A stretch of 64,000 nucleotides of DNA from Myrmaecium sp. VS I D KN 1 (lineage: Eukaryota > Ascomycota > Dothideomycetes > Valsariales > Valsariaceae), in contig JADQAV010000036.1 in NCBI GenBank assembly GCA_019775845.1, positions 124,001 through 188,000 of the forward strand, in the 5' to 3' direction. Positions 54,243-64,000 of the stretch are shown piece by piece (position 1 is the first letter of the stretch; each line of letters opens with the position of its first letter). The notes under the pieces were generated by a model, which made no database searches, was not told the origin of the DNA, and saw only the letters and a program-made list of their open reading frames with translations. The translations under genes and the position numbers were made by a program.

Positions 54243-56256
54243 TCAACCCTCTCTCTGAAGCGTCCACCTCCTCTTCATCCCCGGCGCCCGCTCATTACGC
54301 GCGCCCGACGGCGCCGACCCCCAGAGCCCATGCTGGCTCATCGACCGTCCCAGCGCACTCGGCGGCAAGGCCGGCACATCATCCTCATCCTTCTCGCTGA
54401 TGGCCGATGACGATTTGTCCTCCGCCTCCTGGGCGTTGGTCGTCGTGCCCGAGTTCGACGAGTTTGGGAGCATGTCTTCGGTGCTGTGTGAGGGCTCGGG
54501 TTCAATGGGGGATGAGGGAGCGGATGTACCGCCCCACAGGCCGCTCTTGACTGCTGGCGAGATGGGCGACGGACGGCTGGCGACGGGGCTGTAGAGCTTG
54601 GTTGATGTTGCTGCGGAAACGCTGGGGGAAGAGCCCCGTCTGATACTCCCGAGAGCACTGCTGACGCCACTACCGGCTCGTACGACACTGGGGGAAGTGT
54701 CGAGTGGTGTTTTGCTGTAGCGCTGGCGGGACTTGAGAGGAGGACCGGTATGTGGTAGCTGTGCAGGGTTGACGCCCGGTCGGAGATGCTCCGTAGAAGC
54801 GACGAGGCGCATCTCGTACACCTCGGAAAGTCCAGTGTCAAGAGACGAGCGCCGGGTCAACGCTGGAGACGAAGGGCGACTATTGCTCAGCTCAGTCCCC
54901 GTCTGTTCGACTTCTTCTTTTTTCACTGCCATCGTCAGCGACGCCATGCCCACATCCAATAGGACGGGCTGGTTGGTTAGCGCTCCTATTAGGGCATTGC
55001 ATCCTGCGCCGTGCGTCACAAGAATCAAGGCTACGTCGCAGTCCTCGTCTTCCACTTCACCATGCGTCTCTCCATTCACTCCAGTATCCGGGTGTTCCGT
55101 GGGACTGTGCTCATTGTACCAATCCACCATGCTGTTCAGACCCCTCCGGAAACGCCTGTGCATTGCGCTCCACTCTTCACCATACTCGCCGCCGTCTCCC
55201 CAGTTTAACGGCTCGCGAGAGCTGTCCCATTGATAGTCCACATCAACACACGCATCACGGGCATGCGCAACATAGCCTCTTGGAATGGGTTCCGAGGCGG
55301 AGATCGCATAAGTCGGGGTAGGCGCCAGATAATGGCCGGCTCTCATGGCGGAGGTCAGCGCGGCGGTGCCTTTGTGACTGGCCCAGCTGCCAGAGCTCCC
55401 CATGCTTCCAATGCTTCCTGCGCGATCGCGGATGGGCAACGCATGTGCCGAAGTGTCCATCTTCGAAATCAACTCCTGGTCCGACGTTGCCTGGGTTGCC
55501 GACCCTCCTTTGGACCAGCCTCCAGGGAAATGGCCATTTTGATTGACGGAATTCTGAGCAGCGACCTCAGTATATTCCCCTCGCCTCAGCAATTCCGCCT
55601 TGGCGTTCGCGATCATGAGCGTGGAGTTCGGTGGCGGTGTGATGTGTTCAAAGTAGTCCGGGGATTGCCATTCTCCGAGAAAAGCGTCTATCCGTAATAT
55701 CGTCTTGTCGTGGTCACGTCTCGTAGGCGCCCGTCCCGGGCGGCCGAGCGTCCCTCGTTCTGGTTCATGGCTGGAAGGCTGATTGCGCTGACTTGTCCGT
55801 ACATTCGGCGAACCGCTCCGCGTTGCCATCTTCGGCGGCTGAAACTGCGCAATGCCAGCACTGATGCCGATCGACGTCTGCACGCAGCGTAGATACGGCG
55901 ATGAATGCACCACTACCTTCAGCTTTCGCCTCCTCTGGGCCTCGGGGCTTCGTGCAGCGTCTGCCGCATGTCCGTTTGTATGTCCATTGCCGGTACCCTT
56001 CGATTCTCCGCTCTGAAGCTCAATTTCCCGCTGATGGAGCAACGTCGCTATTCTCGCGCCGAGCGCCCGGGACTGTGTCCAGCCGCCATAGGTCAACGGT
56101 GGATCGTAGGGTGCTGGAGATGTCAGATGCCAGCCTTTGTCGGCAGCGTCCAATCGGGTTCCGTGGCTGCGGAGAAGTCAGTCGAGGGTGGCTTTGATGG
56201 GCGAAGATCTTTTAGACTGACCGAGCGATTATGATGACGGATGGTGAGCGCGTCAT
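54243..56256 (-). CDS. Histidine-phosphatase (phosphoglycerate mutase-like) family protein
   Basis: Two minus-strand exons, 56256-56222 and 56166-54243 (55-bp intron), give 652 residues. The intron lies inside the catalytic RHG motif: VIIIAR-HGTRLDAADKGWH. A model that starts at the next Met (56153) therefore loses the phospho-accepting His. Further motifs: PPLTYGGWTQSRALGARIAT, VVHSSPYLRCVQTSIGI (the second Arg site), FLGEWQSPDYFE, and the second catalytic His in LILVTHGAGCNALIGAL. A Ser/Pro-rich tail of about 220 residues follows, probably phospho-regulated and disordered. The size and insertions fit the fungal branch of multi-domain family members rather than glycolytic phosphoglycerate mutase. 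Substrate unknown. Confidence 0.88.
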
Positions 56257-57964
56257 CTTCTCTCTTGCGGGCGTCTTGGGGAATGGTAGGTAGACTTCAC
56301 TCGAGATCGGGGAACAGGTCGGTGGGAGCGTTGAGGTTGGAGATGGCAAGGTGCCTGCTCGCTAGCGGAGCATGGGTAGCTCGGTACTCCGTCAGTGTGG
56401 GTCCCCGTTTGTTCCTGGGCGGTTGTGACTGTCCGGATCGATCAGCTCCGAACAACGCTCGATGATGTTTAGCAGCCTGGAAGTGGAAGTTCCTGCGCAC
56501 GCAAAACGGCGAAGTCAATGATATAGATCTCCGGATAAAATCTGAGATGGACCGGACTCTGGCAAGCCAGCTTTCTCTTCTTAATATCGGATTTCTAAGA
56601 CGTCTAAGGGGAAAAAAGGGTCCAGTGGTGGTCGAGAGCTGTCCGCTTGGAAAAGTGCGGGGCGACGATGGCTTCTTTTAAGGGTTTTCTGGCTTCCGGC
56701 CGAAGGCTGCAGCAAATCCTGAAAGGAAGAAAAAAAGAAGATACTTCATCGATTAGTCATTGTCATACCTCAGTACCTGTAGCAGGCCTGTAAATGGCGA
56801 CTGCTCATGCAGTCGATTTGCGACCACAGCAAAGCTGTATATGAGGTGGGATCCACATCCAGGAACATGCCTCTTGTCGTTGGCTCCTTGGCCTGGACGA
56901 ATTTGTACTGTCCATATCATCCGATCCTCGCTCCTCGCTCCTCCTTGCGATCGATAAGATCGGCGGCCTTGGTCCGCCTCCGAAAGGCAGAACCAAACCC
57001 AGCCTGGTAAAGCGGGCGTCATGTCGTTCACCGCGTCGCCTATCGCTCCGACTTCGCAAGGCTACTTGGCTACCTACTTTTATTATACAACCTACACACC
57101 AGGTATACTCCTACTCCGACTACTAGACTACATCCACATACACGATCCAACTGGTGCCTCCAAAATGTAGCCGCCTCGTAAACATCTTTCTTTCCTGCCC
57201 CGTAAGAGAAGAAAGGGGGATGGTGTCCTCAAAAAAGCACTGAACTTCTACTTCTCCTACCGGGCGGGAAGCCTGAGTTAAGTCAATAAGTGGCACACAA
57301 TATGGAGCATGACCTTGCGATGGAAGTAGTAGCAGATCATCATTAATCTTACTATGGCCATGGATGGGGAAGACAGACAGACAGACTGCTGGTTTAGGGC
57401 AGCATCGCCTTGTTTTCTAGGGACTGGGTAGTATGGCACAGTACATGAATGAACGTATACTTAAAGTATATATAGTAAGCCTCGCTGTCCATCTTATTCT
57501 ACCAACAAAGACCCCATCGAAGAGAAAAGGGAAAACACAAAAATCGGCATCCTTGTGTTTCGTATTATGCGGCGCGCGCGCAGTGAGTGCGGTACCTACT
57601 ACTTAATACCAGGAAGTAAGGACTTCGAGTCACATCCACACCTACACCTACACATACACATGCTCTTTGCAACCCCCCCTTAGTGCAAGGACAGTGCGTG
57701 CGGTGCGTGCGTGCGTGGTGCGAGTGGACTTTGCAACGATGCGAGGAACGCCGGCTGGGACACGACATGACATGCGAGAGAGGGAGCGGCGGGGCATGTT
57801 GACAGGTTCGTCGCACTGGAGGGACGAGGAGACGGGGGATGAAGGGGGCTTTGCTTCCTGCTGCGGTCGAGTATGGCGTGGTGCAAGTGAGGCGGAGTTC
57901 CTTAATACCTAGTGGAGGAGATGATGTTCGCTCGTGCTGTGATGAGGATGGGGATGTTGCTGGC

Positions 57965-57990
57965 GTGGTGGTGGTGGTGGTGGTGGTGGT
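57965..57990. repeat. (GGT)n trinucleotide run
   Basis: About eight GGT units in a row in the gene-free region; on the minus strand it gives a meaningless run of His codons in an open frame. Confidence 0.85.
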
Positions 57991-59445
57991 TTGAGAGCGA
58001 AGAGTAAAACTTGGAGATGATGGACTGTAATTGCGATCCTGTATATTTGCAAGCAAAATATCTTGCTTGTCGACCTCGAGGACGCGGGAATATCGGGCGG
58101 GAGTCACAGTTGCGGATACCAGGCTCCGTTCCCTTCCTTCGAGAAAGGAGGGGAAAGGGAGAAGGAAATCGTGCATAGCATGACACTTCATGCGAACTCG
58201 GGGTCACCATAAACCGCGTTTTCTTTGGAACTGCCGGCGAGTAACGCTGTAAGAGATATCGTTGCGTGCGAAGTGACGACATACGACGTCTCTCACACCC
58301 TCAGTGAAACCATCGTCCTGTAGGGAAAAGGAAATGAGCAAACCCTCCCCAGTCAGAGAGGGCCGACCCAGCAGTTACCATTTGTCTTCCCTGAGCGATG
58401 GTGGAAGGGCCAGAAGAGAGTTAGCAGGGAAGTGGGCAAGCGGGTGGAATTAATAGAAACGGGTGAGGAGGCACAACCGGGCCCGGGGGGAAAGGAGGCG
58501 CGGCAAAAGGATAGATATGGAACCTGTCGGTGATGGATGATGGGATGGGTGTGGGAGCAGAAGAGAAACCTGGCGACTGGCCCCCAACCCGCTCCCGGGG
58601 GTGGGAAGAAGAGGGTGGCAGTAGGTAGGTGCGGCGATCGCGCGCGCCCGCACACGGCGAGAGAGGGCAAGCAAAGACACACAAACAACGTTTCCTGGCG
58701 TCCGGAGGTGTTAGCCAGATCTTGACAGCTCGGTCATACAGGGGACGCCAGGCCCCCCTGGGTTGGGCTGTGGGGTTTTGGCCCTTCCCCTTCCTCGAGG
58801 ATGATGGGGGAGGACCTTGGGTGTGACCACCGGGCGAAAGTGGGACGGGTGTGACGGTGGTGTGGAAGACGGCTCCCGCCGTGCGAGCGTTTGTCGGGGA
58901 GTGGGATGCATGTACTATTTTTGTGCGCCGGTGTTTGAGTGTGGAGTGAGGGTGAGATGGTGGGACGGTGGGACGGTGAGACATGAGACGTGAGATGGTG
59001 AAGATGAAGGAGGTTGAGGCTGGCGATGTGCAGGCGGATGGCAATGATGGAGGTGGAAGAGGTGAGGACGCGGGAGGTTATGATGAGAACGATGGCGATG
59101 GCGGGGACAGGGATCAATGAGAGGAACATGAGCAAGAAGAGGAAAAGGAGATGTGAATGTGTGCTGTGGAGAGACTGTGGAGGTTGAGCAGGACAAGGTT
59201 GCCTGGTAAAAGGATAGACGCGAGTCATCTGGCAGATGGATGCACGCCCCCATTCAGTATTGCTCACAATTGCCTACCTTCGCCCACATCGTCATCGCCA
59301 ACCTCTCTTTACCTCGCTCTGTCTCTCTCTCCTCTCTCTCTTCCTACACAATTCAAGAATACATGCACGCGTACATGCGCTTGCTGCATGTAATCCTCCA
59401 GCCAGACCGCTCATTCACAAGCAGTAGGTAAGGCGCCAGGTCAAT

Positions 59446-59480
59446 CCAGTCCAGTCCAGTCCAGCCGAGTCCAGTCCAGT
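59446..59480. repeat. (CCAGT)7 pentanucleotide array
   Basis: Seven tandem 5-bp units, five perfect CCAGT and two variants (CCAGC, CGAGT) in the middle. Confidence 0.9.
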
Positions 59481-62400
59481 ATATCTGTCTCTCTCCGTGT
59501 GCATGTCTCTAAGTCTCGTCGGCTAGGCACGGGGGAGCAATTAGCTACGAGCAGGGGGGTAATAAAAGAAACGGCTGCGCGAGTGCAAAAGCGGTCACAC
59601 ACGCTCGGGAACGTCCTCAAACCCCCCGAGATCCCAGTCCTAGTCCTAGTCCCCGTACCTGACAAGGGGGGATATCGACAAGCATAGTACGTACCTTACC
59701 TATCACAACCCTTCCAAAGTCGGTAGAAAGGCAGGAAAGGTGCGAAGCTTGACAGAATGGGGGATAATGCGATGTGATGTAAGTGATGATGGACATGGGA
59801 ATGGGAAATATCCCGCCCATCTCCGAACACTTCAACCCTATCTATCTACGCATACATACACACTACCTCTACTTGCTCCTAGCTACACAACCCGATCATC
59901 CCGTCATCCCGTCCCTTCCCCGACGAAGGAAAGGGACAGGAAAAGGCCGACAACGCCGATTCAGATGGAAAGGTTCTCGAGTGCCCTGTCCACTTCCAAC
60001 CATCCAAATCTCCCCCCTCTTACCCCGGTCTGTGTCCTTGAACCTCGACCGGGCTCCCGGGCAGCAGCGGCCCTCCGTCCCCGGACTATCAAACGCGCCC
60101 TCCCGAGCATGTCAAGACAAGGCAAGATAAGACAAGCAAACATCGGTGTCATTTCCAAAAAGAAAGAAAAGGGGCACGAGGGCTTGGTTCGACGCAAGAC
60201 CTCTTAGGAGCAGGAGTATGGGTAAGGCTCACACCGCCAGCTATCCCCCCAGCCGTTAAGGCGATAAAGCCTCTTGCAGGAACCCAAGAACATCAATATC
60301 GATGTCTGAGGCAAAAAGACGGCAGGCAGCAGGTTGGCCCTTCGTCTGGACGGGGAGGATTGGAAAAGCGGTCAGAGAGAACGAGGCAAGAACGAAGAAC
60401 GAAGTAGACGAGGACGAGGACAAAGAAAACGAAAGAAGAGGAGCCACCGCCATTTCGAGGCACCCCCAACCGACCACGACCAGCGGTGAGGTGTGTGAGG
60501 TGTGTGGTGAGGAGATGTCTGAGGCTTGCATATTTTCTTGCCTTGCCTTTCCTGCACTGCATCTTTCTCTTTGTCTCTGCCCACCGCTCTTCGCATTCGC
60601 CAAGGGAGCGTATAAGCGAGACGGTGAGTACTCTACTCTTCTTTGCAAAAGCAGTAGTGACAGGAGAGACAAGGGGCGGAGCATCACGGGTGCACAGCTT
60701 GCCAAAGAGATAGAGAGAGGACGGGGGTATCGAGTCCCTCTTCCCCTAGCAGACAGCAATAGCAATCCAGCCCTATATCCGCGACGCAGAAGAAATCGAC
60801 AAAGGAACCTTTTTCTCCCTGCCTGCTTGCCTGCTTACCCATCGGCCCGCTCTTCCTTCGCCGCAGCAGCGGCGGCGGCGGGAGCAGCGGGCAGCGACAG
60901 CGACGGGCAACGGCTGTATGTACGTATATACATATATGTATGTAAGCCTGCCCCCAACGTCGTACTGCGCCGGGAGAAGGCAAAAAAAGCAAAGCCGCCA
61001 GACCGAGTTTTCCTCATTTTTCTTCGGGGCCGGGCTGGGTCGAGAAACAAAAGGTGGAAATAGAGAAAAAATCCTATCAAACCACACTGAAAAAGGGGTG
61101 AGACACAGAGATCCACGCACATCGGCTTGCTGCTCGCTGCTCGCTGCTTGCTGGTCGTGGGTGCTCCCCCAGGTATACAGTACAGGTGAGTACGTACCGC
61201 TTTGTTCTCGAACGGGTGGCTGCAGCGTGCTTGCTTGCTGTCCTTCCCACTCCCCCCTCCCCCCTCCCCCCCTTATTTTCCCCGACCGACCGAAACCGAT
61301 TCGTTCCACCGACCGACCGGCTGCGTGTGGGGAGAAGGTGGTGGTGAGAGGGCAAACCTGGCTTGTTTGACCGCCGAGTTACCGAGCTGCAGAGAGGAAG
61401 AATGTGAGCGTGTCAGTTGAAGGGAAGGCTTGGCGAGAAGACTTTATGAATAGTTGAATTGTGGTAGGCAGGTAGGTCGACGACAACGCCGTGAAAAAGG
61501 GATGTTTGAATGGTGCGGGCGCGATCTGGATGCAATTCACTAATTGTTGTTGGCCTTGTCGTCGTCGTTCTCAAGCGAGGACCGGTCTCGTTTCGTACAC
61601 CCGAGTTGCAATCCACGGTAAGGCTGGGGTGGGTGAGGAGAGCAGACCGAGAAGGCCCGCACACCGACCGTAGCAAACACGGATTTGCACATTTTCCAAA
61701 AGATGTCGAAATAGCCATGACAGGGCAAGGCGAAACTTTTCGTACCAAGGGAAGATGGTCACACCAACCTGGGGGGGAGGGAGGAGGAGGGAAAGGTGCT
61801 TCCCTGAGATCCGCGCGTGTAGGATAGTTGCAGATGCTGGACGGCTGCGGTGACTGATTCGGTACCACTCCGTTTCCTCGAACCTCTCTCTCTTCCCAAC
61901 CCAACTCAACTCTCCCCCTGTCAAATCAGTGGCCGGCTAGTCGCTGTCCACCAGGGGGAGAGGGAGGGGAGGAAAGGAAGGGGAGGCGGGAATTTGTCTG
62001 ACGCCATCCTCACTCACTCTCTCACACATCACTTACCCAGATTTCTCTCCTCTCTCTCGCTTCTCTCTGCTCGTTTGAATCCGTCTCCGCTTGCTTCCCG
62101 CTTCCTGGCCCATCTCGGGAAACTCAAGTCCCTTCTCCCCCTGCTTTCCCGTCTTCCCGGGCCCGCCGTCAAGCGTTTTGGATTCAAGAAGAACCAAGCC
62201 AGGTTGGATGCCGAAAGTCCGCGCGGGAGTAAGGCAGAAAACACACACGCACACAGACAGACAGAGAGAGAGTCGATGCGAACATAACGGAAGAGCAAAA
62301 GACCTCCGATTAACCCCTTCCTTCCCTCCATCCAAAGGCGCGACCCCGAAATCTGAATCCCGTCGGAACCACCATCTTCATTCATATAAGCCGTCCGAGG

Positions 62401-63405
62401 CCCACCACAACCACGAACAGCACAGCCCGGTTTCTGAATTCCCCTGGTTGCTGCCACAAGGAACAACACAATCTGGTTGGCGTGTTTTGAAAACCACATC
62501 CCAATCACTCCAAACCACGACTCTCGCTCATCGAGAATAAGCCACCTCCGAGAGTTGACCCCTTGCTCAAGAAAAAAAGGAAAGGAGAGGGAACGGGTGA
62601 GACAGCGGGACTGGACCAAACCGTCAAACCATTCAGCTCTATTCCCCCTGACCCCCGACGCAAACGGGACGGAAGGAAAGAGGAAAAGGAAGAGAGACGG
62701 CAAAAGAAAACACCCCCCATCCGAATCGGGAACGCCGATCAACAAGGCTGCTGCTGCGAGTCTCGAACAACCGAGGAACGGGCGTCGATTCCGCACGAGA
62801 GAAAAGGAGAGAGAAAGAGAGAGAAAGACCTGCAGGGAGAGGAAAGAAAAGAAAAAGGGGAACACCGCCCTTCCTCCCACCTAGCCGGGTTCACTGCGGC
62901 AGCAGATCTCGGAAAGGCACATATCCAACGCGTGCGCACGCACAAGGCTCCAAGGAACGGACGAAGGACAACGACGGAAGGACGACGAGCAAACGCACGA
63001 AGCCTACACATCTGAAACCCCCCTTCCACACCTCCCCCCGTCAACCCCAGCCTAGCCCAACCAGCCGGCCAGCCAGCCAGTTAGCCAGCCAGCGTTGACC
63101 GCCAGCCTGTTCCTCTTGCTGTCGTTCGTTCGTTCGCGAGGCAATCAATACCGCCATTTCACACACACACCTCCCCCATCCAAACACCGATCCCGAACCG
63201 TGGAGGGAAAAACGGTGAGGGAAGGGAAGCTAGAAACGAAACGCACTCGATCTCTCCGTGGGTCCCGCTCGCCTGACATCCCATTCCCGCTGACCGGGTT
63301 TGATCCCTCGGACGGAGGAGAGAGGTGTGGTCGTCGTCTTTTCCGTTTGCTGTTTTCTTTTATATGCTACGCCCCTTGGCTGCGTTTGTTGTTGGGTTTC
63401 TCTCG

Positions 63406-63417
63406 CCCCCCCCCCCC
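63406..63417 (+). repeat. Poly-C run (12 C)
   Basis: Twelve consecutive C residues about 270 bp upstream of the regulator start, followed by CTCCC. Likely length-variable. Confidence 0.85.
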
Positions 63418-63689
63418 TCCCGTGTCTCGACAGCAAAGCGACGACGTCTTGAGAGCGAGGAAAAACATCTCCCATCCCAGTCGTTTCCCAATCGCCCTTC
63501 TTCTTTTTCTCTTGCTCCTCCTCCTCCCTCTCATCCAATCCTTCGTCGAAGCCAACCGTGATCGTCAACGCTTGGACAGTGGTTCCGGTGTGACGTCGTT
63601 GTCGTGTGCTTGTTGCTATACATCTGCGTCCCTCATCTCAGCCTGCTCCCATCGCTTCACATCTCGTCTCCACTCTCGATTCCCAGGAG

Positions 63690-64000
63690 ATGTTCTCGTC
63701 ATCACCGACGATGATGAAGATCTCAGACCTACTGAACGCCGAACCGCCGGCGCGAGGGCGGTTCCGGAGCGGCACCCAACCGAGCTACCCTCCCCTCCCT
63801 CGAGCGGCCGTGACCTCGCATCCGCGACCGCACCGGCCGGCCAAAGACGCCGCCCTGTTCGTCCGAGGGGAGACCAAGGGGGACGTCCACTACCCGCCGC
63901 ACCCGGCCCGCGAGGAGATTCAGGAGGATGAGTTCGAGCTGCGACACAAGCACGAGGCCTTCCGGATCGAGCCCATCGGCCGCCATCCCGGCGCCGACTT
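63690..64000 (+). CDS. APSES/KilA-N-type HTH regulator, N-terminal part (3' truncated)
   Basis: The window ends inside this gene. From the Met at 63690 about 103 residues are visible: MFSSSPTMMKISDLLNAEPP, a Pro/Arg-rich stretch, RPAKDAALFVRGETKGDVHY, PPHPAREEIQEDEFELRHKH and EAFRIEPIGRHPGAD. This order (DLLN.EPP; PAKDA..F..G...G.V.YPP; an acidic patch; H..F.I.PIG) recalls the N-terminus of fungal APSES-type HTH proteins, whose DNA-binding domain would follow just past the edge. That assignment is from memory of the family and needs the missing part. Met codons at 63711 and 63714 are alternative starts. The very long upstream region fits a regulated transcription factor gene. Confidence 0.55.
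   Translation, partial: MFSSSPTMMKISDLLNAEPPARGRFRSGTQPSYPPLPRAAVTSHPRPHRPAKDAALFVRGETKGDVHYPPHPAREEIQEDEFELRHKHEAFRIEPIGRHPGAD

Larger units (their letters stand above)
56257..63689. other. 7.4-kb gene-free region upstream of a putative developmental regulator
   Basis: I find no credible gene. The long open frames here are low-complexity Ser/Pro/Arg/Leu strings, often open on both strands at once, the signature of GC- and purine/pyrimidine-skewed non-coding DNA. It holds a (GGT)n tract, a (CCAGT)n array, CTAGTC triplets (59637-59652), CCCTCC clusters (61250-61275) and a 12-C run. A TATA-like AAGTATATATAG lies at 57465-57476. Part is probably the long promoter and leader of the gene starting at 63690. 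Introns in the leader and non-coding RNAs are possible. Confidence 0.55.

Noticed and set aside
60302-61063. 253-codon plus-strand frame in the long upstream region
   Set aside because: Composition drifts along its length, includes poly-Ala from GCG repeats and TA-rich YVRIYIYV; no family resemblance.
62029-62880. 283-codon minus-strand frame in the long upstream region
   Set aside because: Low-complexity Ser/Leu/Phe string from CT/GA-rich DNA; open frames on the opposite strand overlap it.
1-64000. Secondary-metabolite cluster, CRISPR array or prokaryotic-type operon
   Set aside because: No polyketide or peptide synthetase, terpene cyclase, cluster regulator or repeat-spacer pattern; genes are independent eukaryotic units.

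Overview
This is nuclear DNA of a filamentous ascomycete (Pezizomycotina). The gene set and sequence flavour look most like Eurotiomycetes, near Aspergillus or Penicillium, though the genus cannot be fixed from the sequence alone. The signs are dense intron-containing genes, mostly short introns (about 43-120 bp, typically 50-65) with GT...AG ends and CTAAC/CTGAC branch sites, pyrimidine-rich promoters, and fungal-only families (CFEM receptor, fungal BIR protein, APSES-type regulator). I rebuilt splice structures by hand from conserved protein continuity; all are predictions.

Layout. 1-774: 3' end of the cyclase-associated protein gene. 1.3-4.7 kb: eIF5B. 5.2-8.6 kb (-): exocyst Sec5. 9.0-10.5 kb: catalytic subunit of mitochondrial NAD-isocitrate dehydrogenase. 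10.6-11.4 kb (-): Alg13. 11.6-12.6 kb: mitoribosomal mS35/Rsm24. 13.1-14.2 kb (-): Iec3-like INO80 subunit. 14.7-15.4 kb: ORMDL. 16.0-16.7 kb (-): NDUFAF2-like complex I assembly factor. 17.1-19.1 kb: calponin-homology protein. 20.0-21.0 kb (-): U1 snRNP C. 21.4-25.3 kb (-): INCENP. 25.8-26.5 kb: unidentified protein with a mitochondrial-type leader. 27.5-29.1 kb: reticulon. 30.8-32.7 kb (-): CFEM/Pth11-type receptor beside an AT-rich, RIP-like relic. 35.9-36.6 kb (-): CCDC124. 37.3-38.8 kb (-): Tam41. 39.6-42.2 kb: Bir1/survivin. 43.3-43.5 kb: frameshifted gene remnant. 43.7-44.6 kb (-): APH-family kinase-like protein. 46.6-47.4 kb: alpha/beta hydrolase. 48.3-50.9 kb: 5'-nucleotidase-type metallophosphoesterase with nine exons. 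51.3-52.6 kb: acetyl-CoA acetyltransferase. 53.1-53.6 kb (-): conserved Cys-rich hypothetical. 54.2-56.3 kb (-): histidine-phosphatase-family protein. 56.3-63.7 kb: 7.4 kb without a credible gene, leading into the first exon of an APSES-type regulator that runs off the end.

Most of this is a conserved housekeeping neighbourhood, not an operon or secondary-metabolite cluster, and genes are arranged as ordinary divergent, convergent and tandem pairs. The functional links I can see are: two chromosomal passenger complex subunits (INCENP and Bir1) about 14 kb apart; five mitochondrial nuclear genes (idh2, rsm24, NDUFAF2, tam41, acetoacetyl-CoA thiolase) plus one unidentified candidate; and several ER/membrane genes (Alg13, Orm, Rtn1, Sec5). 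I did not find a clearly new multi-gene system. The observations most worth checking are the odd 5' splice structure of the U1C gene, three stop-free in-frame introns, the very long upstream region of the regulator, the unidentified mitochondrial-type gene at 25.8 kb, and an orphan TATA promoter with a spliced leader at 45.6 kb.
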